DNA of 21,382 nucleotides from Bacillota bacterium (lineage in GTDB: Bacteria; Bacillota; Clostridia; Oscillospirales; Ruminococcaceae): contig JAEZQD010000072.1 in NCBI GenBank assembly GCA_023413185.1, positions 1 to 21,382 of the forward strand. Direction: 5' to 3'. Positions 6,120 through 13,862 of this stretch are shown in pieces. Made by a program: the position numbers and the translations under genes. The notes beneath the pieces are model-generated. The model ran no database searches. It saw nothing but the letters and a program-made list of their open reading frames with translations, and had not been told where the DNA came from. The stretch's first letter is position 1; every line of letters starts with the position of its first letter.

Positions 6120-9100
6120 CAGTGCAGTTCCTCCATATTACGCAGGGTAAGTGCTGCGTTTAAGGCTTGCATCGGCTCTTTGTCTACCTTAAACACCCTG
6201 CGGTCATAGGTCAAAAGACCGTTGATCTCGTCCTCTACATCACTAACCTGCGTGTACACCGTAGCACTCAGCCCATTTGCAATGCAGGGGATTACCTCTT
6301 TCTCATAGAGTTCCCTGTATGCGCGGTAAAACTCCTCGCGGGTGCGGTAGATGCGGTAGCCAAACTCGGTCTCGCTTGCGGTGTGCCCCTGTACCGGCAG
6401 GCTGTAGCCGCCAAACTCGGTCAGCGCAAGCACGCGTCCGTCGGGCTTTAGGCGCACTCTTTTATAGTACACATGGCGGCTTTTTAGATCCCCGCCGCCC
6501 TGGTCGTGCCAGCCGCTTGCGTGGTCCACCTGTCTGGTGGGGTCAAGCTCCCACAATTTCTGCGTGACGGCAAGGGAGTCAAACTGTCCCCAGCCCTCGT
6601 TAAACGGCACCCACACGGCAAGGCTTACGGTGTTGTACAGCAGTGCTACCGTCTCCTCGGTGTCGCTTATAAACTGCCGCCTGCCCTGCTCGTTTGCCCT
6701 GCCAAACAGCTTGTGGTTACTGTCTTTTATATGGATACCCAAAAAGGGCAGTATCTGCACCATCAATGGGTTGTATGCGTCGCCGCCGCTCACCATATCC
6801 TGCCACACCAGCATGCCGATGCGGTCGCAGTGGTAGTACCAGCGCAGCGGTTCGATCTTAATATGCTTGCGCAGCATCGTAAAGCCAAGCTCCTTCATCG
6901 TGCGGATGTCGTACACCATCGCGTCGTCGCTCGGTGGGGTGTACAGCCCGTCGCTCCAGTAGCCCTGGTCGAGCAGCCCGTTGTGAAAGTACGGCTTGTT
7001 GTTTAAGGCAAGGCGGGTGTGCCCGTCCGCGTCCTGCACAAGCGAGAACTTTCGCATGCCAAAGTAGCTTTGCACACGGTCGTCGCCCATTGTCACCACA
7101 AGGTCATACAAGAACGGGTTCTCAGGGCTCCAGCTTGTAAAGTCGCCAAGCGGGATGGTGCAGACGGCATCTTCGCCGCACACGCCGCCGCCAAGCTCCA
7201 GCCCGTTCGCCAAAACCGCCACTGCTGCGCCCTGTGCGCCGCCCTCGTTTGCCGTAACGCATACCGTAACGCTTGCCTCGTCGTAGTTCGGGGTGATGAC
7301 AAGCCGCTGTATGTATCGGTCGGGCACGCTCTCGAGCCACACCGTCTGCCAGATGCCGCTCTGGGCGGTGTACCAGATGCCGCCGCGCTGCTCTTTCTGC
7401 TTGCCGTAGGCGTGTATGCCCTGCGCGGTAAGGTCGGTTACCGCCACGATAATCTCGTGTTTGCCCGCCTCCCCTTTTCGCAGCGCGTGTGTGATGTCCG
7501 CCGTAAAGGGCAGGTACCCGCCCTCGTGGCTGCACACCTCGGTGCCGTTCACCCACACGGTGCAGCATTGGTCCACCGCGCCAAACTGTAAAAGAACCCT
7601 CTCTTTTATAAAGCCGTCGGGCAGGGTAACCGTGCGGCGGTACCACAGGGTTTCATTCGTCCCCGGTGCCCTGTCAACGCCCGAAAGCACCGATTCTGGA
7701 CTAAACGGCACCAAAATCTCGCCGTCGTATTCGAGGGGTTTTGGCGCACCGGTTTTTGTAATAGCGTACTGCCACCTGCCGTTTAGGTTTAAAAAGCTGT
7801 CCCGCTCCATCTGTGGGCGGGGGTACTCGGGCAGCGGCAAATCCTGACTGATGTGCTCCCCCCATGGGGTAAGCAGGGTGCGCAGCCCGCTTTTTTCTCT
7901 CTTATCTGCGGCGCGCAGCAACGCAAGGGGCGCGTAGATGAGCAGCAATACCACCGCCGATGCCGCAAAGACGGCGGGGGTGGGCACCTGCTTAACCTGC
8001 CCCAGCTCCTCGTACACCGCACCCGAGCCTTGGATGACGGCAGAGCCAATGAACGGACCGAAAATCATGGGGATCATCACCCCGAATATCATGCGAATGC
8101 CCTGAAACTGCCCCGCCTTGCCTTCGGGGGTATAGTCGCGCACCAGACCGCTAAAGCACGCCATAACAAGCATGCCGCCGCCCAGCATCACAATACCCGC
8201 GCCGATGACGGCAAAAAACGAGCGGGCAAACACCATCAGCACTAGCCCCGCCGCCTCGGCTACCACCGCCGCCGCGGCAAACCGCGCCTTGCCCAGCTTA
8301 TCAATCATGCCGCCGAGTGCGACGCTGACCACCGAGCTTGCAATCAGCACCGCGCCCAGAATTACCGCGTAATCGTCTATGCCCAGGTATCGCTGAATAT
8401 AGATGATTAGGTACGGCATAAACACCTGCAGCGAGGTGCTGTATACGCACAGCCCAAGCAGCGCAAGGTACAGCCGCCCGTTTTGCCTTATCACAGACGG
8501 GCGCAGCCCGTAAACGATGTTTTTGCCATAGCGTTCGGTGCTGTTTGTACTATGCGGCGGCTCCTTTAAAAACAACGCACCCAACAGTCCTCCCAGCATG
8601 GTAAGCGTACCGATAATAACAAAGAACGTGCTCCAGCGTCCCGCGGCGGTTAGCCAGTCCAGCCCGCCGAAGATAATCAGCATCGCAACAAGCGGCAGCA
8701 CGGCAAGCACCGACTCCACCCGCCCGCGGTTGCGTGCGTCGGTGACGTCGGTTACCCACGCGTTAAACGCCGCGTCGTTGGCGGACGAGCCGAAGAAGGT
8801 CATAATGCAGTCCATCACCACCACCAGCAGGGCGGTTGCTTGCACCGCCATGGCGGCGGGCACAAACGCGGCTACGCGCTCTACCTCGAGAAGCGCAAAG
8901 CTCAGGGTGCTAAGCCCCCACAGCACATACCCCGCCACAATCAGCACCTTGCGCTTGCCCATGCGGTCAGACAGCGCACCGATTAGCAGCGTCGTCACCG
9001 TGGCGGTTACGGCGCTTGCCGCAACCATCGCCGCAATATACCGTGTGTCGCCCGATATGGTGTTGTACAAAAACACGTTGAAGTACATGTTCTCAATCGT

Positions 9101-9184
9101 CCATGCAAGCTGCCCAAACAGCCCGAACACCAATAGCGACACCCATGTTCTGCCCGAAAGCCTGCCCGCGGCGGTTTTACCCAT
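6119..9184 (-). CDS. Fusion of MFS sugar transporter and GH2 glycoside hydrolase
   Basis: This is a single uninterrupted 1021-residue reading frame. Residues about 14-424 form a 12-helix MFS transporter with the loop 2-3 motif GALSDRMGKRKV (69-80). Residues about 435-1021 are a complete GH2 enzyme. It opens with LLTPWGE and LPEYPRPQMERDSFLNLNGRW, followed by the jelly-roll sugar-binding domain (to about 620), an Ig-like domain (about 625-712) and a TIM barrel. The GH2 acid/base lies in VPFNEGWG (E863) and the likely nucleophile in LTEFGGYS (E923), so both catalytic glutamates are present. With an even number of helices, both ends should be cytoplasmic, so the enzyme would meet the imported sugar at the inner face. 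The glycan is unknown; beta-galactoside, beta-glucuronide or beta-mannoside are family possibilities. The ATG at 9184 follows AAGGAGG at seven bases. The gene sits between an acyltransferase (70-base gap) and YaiI (1-base overlap). Confidence 0.93.
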   Translation of the reverse strand: MGKTAAGRLSGRTWVSLLVFGLFGQLAWTIENMYFNVFLYNTISGDTRYIAAMVAASAVTATVTTLLIGALSDRMGKRKVLIVAGYVLWGLSTLSFALLEVERVAAFVPAAMAVQATALLVVVMDCIMTFFGSSANDAAFNAWVTDVTDARNRGRVESVLAVLPLVAMLIIFGGLDWLTAAGRWSTFFVIIGTLTMLGGLLGALFLKEPPHSTNSTERYGKNIVYGLRPSVIRQNGRLYLALLGLCVYSTSLQVFMPYLIIYIQRYLGIDDYAVILGAVLIASSVVSVALGGMIDKLGKARFAAAAVVAEAAGLVLMVFARSFFAVIGAGIVMLGGGMLVMACFSGLVRDYTPEGKAGQFQGIRMIFGVMIPMIFGPFIGSAVIQGSGAVYEELGQVKQVPTPAVFAASAVVLLLIYAPLALLRAADKREKSGLRTLLTPWGEHISQDLPLPEYPRPQMERDSFLNLNGRWQYAITKTGAPKPLEYDGEILVPFSPESVLSGVDRAPGTNETLWYRRTVTLPDGFIKERVLLQFGAVDQCCTVWVNGTEVCSHEGGYLPFTADITHALRKGEAGKHEIIVAVTDLTAQGIHAYGKQKEQRGGIWYTAQSGIWQTVWLESVPDRYIQRLVITPNYDEASVTVCVTANEGGAQGAAVAVLANGLELGGGVCGEDAVCTIPLGDFTSWSPENPFLYDLVVTMGDDRVQSYFGMRKFSLVQDADGHTRLALNNKPYFHNGLLDQGYWSDGLYTPPSDDAMVYDIRTMKELGFTMLRKHIKIEPLRWYYHCDRIGMLVWQDMVSGGDAYNPLMVQILPFLGIHIKDSNHKLFGRANEQGRRQFISDTEETVALLYNTVSLAVWVPFNEGWGQFDSLAVTQKLWELDPTRQVDHASGWHDQGGGDLKSRHVYYKRVRLKPDGRVLALTEFGGYSLPVQGHTASETEFGYRIYRTREEFYRAYRELYEKEVIPCIANGLSATVYTQVSDVEDEINGLLTYDRRVFKVDKEPMQALNAALTLRNMEELH

Positions 9185-9253
9185 GACCGTTCCTCCTTAT
9201 ATCCCACGAATGGTTTAACGGTTTGTTGTGTCGCAGCTGTTGAAAATACAAGG

Positions 9254-10030
9254 TCACGCGGCACTGCGAATAAAAAAGAAAACGACATACAGCACCCCGT
9301 ACACTACAGGCTGATGCAGCAGGTACACCCAAATGGTATTTCTGCCCACAAACGCAAGGGGCGGCACATAGGTTTTATAGCACCACGCGGGCAGACGGTT
9401 TTCTTTGACGTATACGCCAAAACACGCGCCCGAAAGAAACAAAAACAACCACGGAATAAGCGGGAAGTAGTCCGCCGAAAAGAAGCCCTGCCCCGGCAGC
9501 CCCAGCATAAACAAAAACGGCGTGTCGTACAGCGCGTCGGGCAGACGAAAGGACACCGCGCCGATGCCGAGCGTCCCCTTTGGCAGGGTGTAGGTTACGG
9601 CAAACAGCACCGTCGCTATTACCGCCCCAAGCCACGGGCGCACCCTGTCCATCGCTTTGTGCAGCAGCCCGTACAGCATCATCGCAATGCCCAGAAAGTG
9701 CAAAATGCCGAATAAAATAGCCGCCTCGGGCACAAACAGCAGCGTAACGGCACTCAGCCCAAGCCCCAGCGCAAAGCACAGCACGCCGCGTTTTAGGTTG
9801 TTGCGCGAGTACCGGCACGCCACACCCGAGATAAAGATAAACACACCCGCAAAAAACGGCTGCAAAAACGCCAAAATGGGGCTGTGAAACGCGGGGATAT
9901 CCAACCCATACAGGTACACAAGGTCAAAAAACAGGTGGTACACCACCATCAGCAGGATGGATAGCCCGCGTACCTCGTCAAGCAACCCGACCCTGCCCTC
10001 CCGCCGCACGCGTGAATTGTTCCCTTCCAT
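9254..10030 (-). CDS. DUF1624 / heparan-alpha-glucosaminide N-acetyltransferase-like membrane protein
   Basis: The 258-residue polytopic membrane protein has about eight hydrophobic helices. Its signature start is LLDEVRGLSILLMVVYHLFFDL, with the conserved RG and H found in DUF1624/HGSNAT-like and related acyltransferases. LFGILHFLGIAMMLYGLL and FVGRNTIWVYLLHQPVVYG are further family blocks. Relatives move acetyl groups across the membrane to glycans; the acceptor here is not evident. The reading frame is open to 10219, but a promoter with a perfect -10 box lies at 10079-10107, so the ATG at 10030 is the first start inside the transcript and is the one given. It is the first gene of the operon leading into the MFS-GH2 fusion, consistent with a glycan-related role. 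Confidence 0.87.
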   Translation of the reverse strand: MEGNNSRVRREGRVGLLDEVRGLSILLMVVYHLFFDLVYLYGLDIPAFHSPILAFLQPFFAGVFIFISGVACRYSRNNLKRGVLCFALGLGLSAVTLLFVPEAAILFGILHFLGIAMMLYGLLHKAMDRVRPWLGAVIATVLFAVTYTLPKGTLGIGAVSFRLPDALYDTPFLFMLGLPGQGFFSADYFPLIPWLFLFLSGACFGVYVKENRLPAWCYKTYVPPLAFVGRNTIWVYLLHQPVVYGVLYVVFFFIRSAA

Positions 10031-10078
10031 CGCCGCTTCGCCCCTATCCTCTTTTTTACTTCTACAAAATTTAAAAAA

Positions 10079-10107
10079 ATTATACCATATCAGGGTGAAA
10101 ATATAAA
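10079..10107 (-). promoter_or_regulatory. Promoter of the acyltransferase / MFS-GH2 / yaiI / WYL operon
   Basis: On the minus strand, TTTATA (10107-10102), a 17-base spacer and TATAAT (10084-10079) form a promoter. The expected transcript start is near 10072, about 40 bases before the ATG at 10030. The divergent cupin gene begins at 10212, so this 181-base gap is the control region for both directions. Confidence 0.65.
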
Positions 10108-10211
10108 CCGAAATATGATATGATAAGGGGTAACAAGACAGCGGCAGTACGGCGCGGCGGCGTCTCGTCCGAACTGCGGGTAACCACATGTGAAAAGGAG
10201 AGGATTCTTTT

Positions 10212-10472
10212 ATGACCATTCAAGTAACAAAGCCAACCGAGGCACAGATTGCGGATATGAAAAGCTGCCCCACATGGGAATGCGAGCCGAGTTCGTTTGA
10301 CTGGAGCTATTCATCAAAGGAAACCTGCCTGATTCTGGAGGGCGAGGCGACGGTGACGTTTGACGGCGGCAAGGCAGACTTTGGCGCGGGCGACTACGTT
10401 GTGTTCCCCAAAGGGCTGGTTTGCGTGTGGCACGTCGGTAAAAAGATTAAAAAGCACTATCGCTTTGGCTGA
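10212..10472 (+). CDS. Small cupin-domain protein (DUF861 / Cupin_3 type)
   Basis: This 86-residue one-domain cupin has ETCLILEGEATVTFDGG (the strand with the lone Glu), the turn DFGAGDYVVFPKGL, and CVWHV with the metal-side histidine. The pattern fits the COG3450/Cupin_3 group, which includes EutQ-like and ureidoglycine-hydrolase-like cupins. The catalytic function, if any, cannot be assigned. The start at 10212 is supported by AAGGAGAGG about ten bases upstream. The next gene begins 37 bases downstream in the same direction, so the two are probably co-transcribed. Confidence 0.88.
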   Translation: MTIQVTKPTEAQIADMKSCPTWECEPSSFDWSYSSKETCLILEGEATVTFDGGKADFGAGDYVVFPKGLVCVWHVGKKIKKHYRFG

Positions 10473-10509
10473 TTAAGCGACGGTGCATTGCTTGGAGGAA
10501 GATTTTATC

Positions 10510-11097
10510 ATGCCATGGTATTTTTATGTGGTTTTAGCACTTTGCATCATTGCGGCGGTTGTCGCGGCATTTGTTATCCGTGACGCGGTGCTGCGATCTC
10601 GCGGCAGATATGTGCACGCAAAGGTTACGGCAAAGCTCAAAAGCTATTCTCGCCTGCGCCGTTATCAGGTGCTTACCGATGTCACCGTACCGTATAAGGA
10701 CGGTCAAAAGACCATAAGCCATATCCTTGTGGGTATCTTCGGTATTATCCTCGTTGACGCGCACGAGTTTACAGGCGAGCTGTACGGCACGGCGGAGGAT
10801 AAAAAGTGGACCTACATCCCCAAAAAGGGTGCGCGGCAGCAGCCCGACAGCCTGTCGCTTGACCTTCAGGCAAAGGCGGACGCGGTGCGCACGCTGCTTG
10901 CCGCAAACAAGGTGTACCGCCTTACCATCGACTCGGTAAACGTGGTGCAGAACTCCGAAAAGGGTCTGATGCTGTATGTGCCCCAAAGCCTGCCCGTTAT
11001 CCGCCTAAAGCGCCTCTCCGCTATGCTGGGTAAGTCAAAGTACGACAAGGACGAGGGCGTGGACATCGAGAAGGTTGCGGGCATTCTAAAGGCATAA
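10510..11097 (+). CDS. Membrane-anchored NERD-like domain protein
   Basis: The 195-residue protein starts with a membrane helix (WYFYVVLALCIIAAVVAAFVI, residues 3-23) followed by a basic stretch. The cytoplasmic part resembles the NERD nuclease-related domain: YQVLTDVTVP, then ISHILVGIFGIILVDAHEF and TGELYG followed by W100. In typical NERD proteins the corresponding active-site segment reads IDHI...VxETKNY. Here the E-T-K positions read D83-A84-H85 and the IDH aspartate is Ser, so a changed or lost nuclease activity is likely. The ATG at 10510 follows GGAGGAA (10494-10500) at nine bases; an earlier ATG at 10483 lies before that site and is rejected. NERD assignment is moderate. Confidence 0.72.
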   Translation: MPWYFYVVLALCIIAAVVAAFVIRDAVLRSRGRYVHAKVTAKLKSYSRLRRYQVLTDVTVPYKDGQKTISHILVGIFGIILVDAHEFTGELYGTAEDKKWTYIPKKGARQQPDSLSLDLQAKADAVRTLLAANKVYRLTIDSVNVVQNSEKGLMLYVPQSLPVIRLKRLSAMLGKSKYDKDEGVDIEKVAGILKA

Positions 11098-11151
11098 TAT
11101 CCCTTTTCATCCCGCCGCATCATCCGCGATTATACAGCTTAGCGTGCATAA

Positions 11152-11182
11152 CCGATTATTTGCGCAAAATCGGCTTATTTTT
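11152..11182 (+). terminator. Probable terminator after the NERD-like gene
   Basis: CCGATT (11152-11157) pairs with AATCGG (11168-11173) around a ten-base loop, and CTTATTTTT follows. The stem is short, so this is a modest call. Confidence 0.5.
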
Positions 11183-11191
11183 AAAAAATAG

Positions 11192-11223
11192 TTGTGGCAA
11201 GCGCACGGCGCTTGTGATAGAAT
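11192..11223 (+). promoter_or_regulatory. Probable serC promoter with a dyad between the boxes
   Basis: A candidate extended -10 box TGATAGAAT (TAGAAT at 11218-11223) lies downstream of TTGTGG (11192-11197). The 20-base spacing is long, so the extended -10 may matter more than the -35. A clean dyad CAAGCGC-acg-GCGCTTG (11198-11214) fills the spacer and could be an operator. Confidence 0.45.
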
Positions 11224-11231
11224 AGAACCAA

Positions 11232-11437
11232 TCTCGATTGACAATTTATTGTCATACCGGGCGGGGGCTTGTGCGCAATGGCTTGCCCCGCACGAAGGTG
11301 CATGGTTTGTGTATATTTATAACGTCAGCTACAGTCAAGCCGTACGGCTTTGTGCCGACGGCGGTTGACGGACACCTGTACCTTTACCGATACGCAGGGA
11401 TAACATTATAAAGCTAAAAATAGGGGGCAAAAGAAAA
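11232..11437 (+). promoter_or_regulatory. Structured 5' leader of serC-serA
   Basis: About 200 bases without a convincing reading frame contain several foldable blocks. TGACAAT/ATTGTCA (11239-11254) is a tight palindrome. GCGGGG/CCCCGC (11261-11291) is a hairpin. A branched block has GTCAA/TTGAC (11334-11369) enclosing the AGCCGTACGGCT palindrome (11338-11349) and GCCGACGGC (11354-11362). CCTG/CAGG follows near 11375-11398. No T-box sequence, glycine, SAM or THF riboswitch core was recognised, and no terminator precedes the start codon. Regulation of serine synthesis is plausible but unproven. Confidence 0.4.
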
Positions 11438-12520
11438 ATGAGAGTGTATAACTTTTCGGCGGGTCCTTCGGTTCTGCCCGAGTCGGTGCTTCGGCGCGCG
11501 GCCTCGGAGATGCTCGATTACAACGGCAGCGGTCAGTCGGTGATGGAGATGTCTCACCGCTCCAAGGTATATGAGGAGATTATTTCCGGTTGCGAGAGCC
11601 TGCTGCGCGAGACGCTCTGCATCCCCGACAACTACAAGGTTCTGTTTTTGCAGGGCGGCGCATCCAGCCAGTTTGCCATGATCCCGCTTAATCTGCTAAA
11701 CGGCTCCGGCAAGGCGGATTTTGCCATCACCGGTCAATGGGCAAAAAAGGCGTACAGCGAGGCAGCCCGCTACGGCGAGTGCAAGGCGGTGGCGTCCAGC
11801 TCCGACAAAACCTTTAGCTACATACCAAAGCTTGACCCCGCAACCTTTACCAAGGATGCGGATTACTTTCATATCTGCCAGAACAACACCATCTTCGGCA
11901 CCCGCTTTACCGAGCTGCCCGATACCGGCAGCGTGCCGCTTGTAGCCGATATGTCCTCCTGCATCCTAAGCGAGCCGGTAGACGTGTCTAAGTACGGGCT
12001 AATCTACGCCGGTGCGCAAAAGAACATGGGTCCTGCCGGTCTTACCGTGGTTATTGTCCGCGAAGACCTAATCGGCAAGGCGCGCGACTACACCCCCACC
12101 ATGTTTGACTACAAAACACACGTCGAAAACGACTCGATGTACAACACCCCACCCTGCTACGCCATCTACATCTGCAAGCTGGTGCTCGAGTGGATTCGCG
12201 ACGAGTTCGGCGGGCTTGACAAGATGAAGGAGCACAACGAAAAGAAGGCGGGCATCCTTTACAACTACCTTGACGCGAGCAAGCTGTTTCAGGGCACGGT
12301 AGAAAAGGCGGACCGTTCGCTGATGAACATTCCGTTTGTCACCGGCAACGAAGACCTTGATAAGAAGTTCTGCAAGGCGGCCGAAGCGGCGGGCTTTGTG
12401 AACCTCAAGGGTCACCGCTCGGTGGGCGGCATGCGCGCTTCCATCTACAACGCAATGCCCATCGCAGGCGTAGAGGCGCTGGTTGCGTTTATGAAGAAGT
12501 TTGAGGAGGAAAACGCCTGA
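11438..12520 (+). CDS. serC: Phosphoserine aminotransferase
   Basis: This enzyme converts 3-phosphohydroxypyruvate and glutamate to phosphoserine, the second step of serine synthesis, using PLP. The 360-residue length is normal for SerC. Diagnostic segments are YNFSAGPSVLPESVL at the N-terminus, MEMSHRSKVYEEI, LFLQGGASSQFAMIPLNLL, ADMSSCILSEPVDVSKYGLIYAGAQKNMGPAG with the PLP lysine K195, and GHRSVGGMRASIYNAMP near the C-terminus. The ATG at 11438 is preceded by AGGGGG at a slightly long distance. The stop overlaps the serA start by one base (TGATG at 12518-12522), so the two are translationally coupled. serB is not in the window. Confidence 0.97.
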   Translation: MRVYNFSAGPSVLPESVLRRAASEMLDYNGSGQSVMEMSHRSKVYEEIISGCESLLRETLCIPDNYKVLFLQGGASSQFAMIPLNLLNGSGKADFAITGQWAKKAYSEAARYGECKAVASSSDKTFSYIPKLDPATFTKDADYFHICQNNTIFGTRFTELPDTGSVPLVADMSSCILSEPVDVSKYGLIYAGAQKNMGPAGLTVVIVREDLIGKARDYTPTMFDYKTHVENDSMYNTPPCYAIYICKLVLEWIRDEFGGLDKMKEHNEKKAGILYNYLDASKLFQGTVEKADRSLMNIPFVTGNEDLDKKFCKAAEAAGFVNLKGHRSVGGMRASIYNAMPIAGVEALVAFMKKFEEENA

Positions 12521-13686
12521 TGTATAACATTCAGACGCTCAATAAGATCTCACCCGTTGCCACCGACCGGTTTGACGGCGCAAAATACCGCGTGGCAGAC
12601 GCTATGGAAAACCCCGACGCCGTGCTGGTGCGTTCGGCATCGATGCACGAGATGGAGCTGCCCGCAAGCCTAAAGGCGATTGCCAGAGCGGGCGCCGGCA
12701 CCAACAATATCCCCACCGACAAGTGCACCGAGCTGGGCATTGCCGTGTTTAATACCCCCGGCGCAAACGCAAACGCCGTAAAGGAGCTGGTGCTTGCCGC
12801 ACTGCTGCTCTCCTCCCGCAAAATCTTCCCCGCAATGCAGTGGGTGCAGACCTTGACGGAGGCAAACGGCGACATCTCCAAGCAGGTGGAGAAAGGCAAG
12901 GCCATGTTCGTGGGTCCCGAGATCGCGGGCAAGAAGCTCGGCGTTGTCGGGCTTGGCGCAATCGGCATCTTGGTTGCCAACGCCGCCGAACGGCTGGGCA
13001 TGCAGGTTTACGGCTACGACCCCTATCTGTCGGTAGATGCCGCTTGGGGGCTTTCGCGCAGCGTGTTCCACGCAAAAAGCCTGGGCGAAATCTACGAGAA
13101 CTGCGACTACATCACCCTGCACGTTCCCCTTACCCCCGAGACCAAAGGCATGATTAATTCGGCCGCCATCGAGCGTATGAAGCACGGTGTGCGCATCTTA
13201 AACTTCTCGCGCGGCGAGCTGGTTGCCACCGAGGATATGCTGACGGCGCTCGGCGAAAAGCTGGTACGCGTCTACGTCACTGACTTCCCCACCGCCGAGA
13301 TGATTGGTCACCCCGGCGTGCTGAGCATCCCGCACCTTGGCGCCTCCACCCCCGAGTCGGAGGACAACTGCGCGCGCATGGCAGCCGACGAGCTGATCGA
13401 TTACCTCGAAAACGGCAACATCCGCAACTCGGTGAACCTGCCCAATGTCGAGATGCCCCGCTCCACCTCCATCCGCGTCGGCATTATTCACAAGAACATC
13501 CCCAACATGATCTCCGCCATCACCACCGTAATGGCGCAGCTTGGCATTAACATCGACAACCTGACCAACAAGTCGAAGAAGGACACCGCCTACACCCTGC
13601 TGGACATCAGCGGCAACTTCGACGAAAAGACCGCCGCAAAGCTGACCGAGATTGAGGGCATCATCCGCGTTTCGCTTTACAAGTAA
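12520..13686 (+). CDS. serA: D-3-phosphoglycerate dehydrogenase with C-terminal ACT domain
   Basis: This enzyme oxidises 3-phosphoglycerate to 3-phosphohydroxypyruvate with NAD+, the committed step of serine synthesis. The 388-residue protein is the short form: a substrate domain, a Rossmann domain with VVGLGAIG (142-149), the conserved NFSRGE with R231, and PHLGASTPESE with the catalytic H272. A C-terminal ACT domain (about 318-388) contains IIHKNIPNMISAIT and LGINIDNLTNKSK. The ACT domain implies feedback control, usually by serine. It lacks the extra intervening domain of long SerA proteins. GAGGAGG inside the end of serC supplies the ribosome binding site, and a strong terminator follows. 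Confidence 0.97.
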   Translation: MYNIQTLNKISPVATDRFDGAKYRVADAMENPDAVLVRSASMHEMELPASLKAIARAGAGTNNIPTDKCTELGIAVFNTPGANANAVKELVLAALLLSSRKIFPAMQWVQTLTEANGDISKQVEKGKAMFVGPEIAGKKLGVVGLGAIGILVANAAERLGMQVYGYDPYLSVDAAWGLSRSVFHAKSLGEIYENCDYITLHVPLTPETKGMINSAAIERMKHGVRILNFSRGELVATEDMLTALGEKLVRVYVTDFPTAEMIGHPGVLSIPHLGASTPESEDNCARMAADELIDYLENGNIRNSVNLPNVEMPRSTSIRVGIIHKNIPNMISAITTVMAQLGINIDNLTNKSKKDTAYTLLDISGNFDEKTAAKLTEIEGIIRVSLYK

Positions 13687-13704
13687 CCGTTACATAAACA
13701 AGCT

Positions 13705-13745
13705 AACAAGCGCCGCTGCAAAAGCAACGGCGCTTGTTTTTATTT
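13705..13745 (+). terminator. Terminator of the serC-serA operon
   Basis: AACAAGCGCCG (13705-13715) pairs perfectly with CGGCGCTTGTT (13728-13738), with an inner TGC/GCA extension, and a T-run TTTTTATTT follows. Confidence 0.93.
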
Positions 13746-13862
13746 GGGTCGGGCACAATGATTGCAGTCTTTTTTTTAGTAAATCAACTTTGCAACAAGC
13801 CCCACTGTCCGCAAAGGATTCTACCCATGTGTCATAGAAGCGCACATTTCACAAAATGGTCG

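Noticed and set aside
7122..7646. 174-residue open frame on the minus strand inside the MFS-GH2 gene
   Set aside because: It is a frame-shifted shadow of the GH2 coding sequence with no recognisable domain.
10031..10219. N-terminal extension of the DUF1624 acyltransferase frame
   Set aside because: It lies upstream of the predicted transcription start, overlaps the start of the cupin gene and shows no family residues.
11232..11437. T-box or known riboswitch before serC
   Set aside because: No T-box consensus, specifier loop or known aptamer core was found; only generic hairpins are visible, so it is reported as unassigned.
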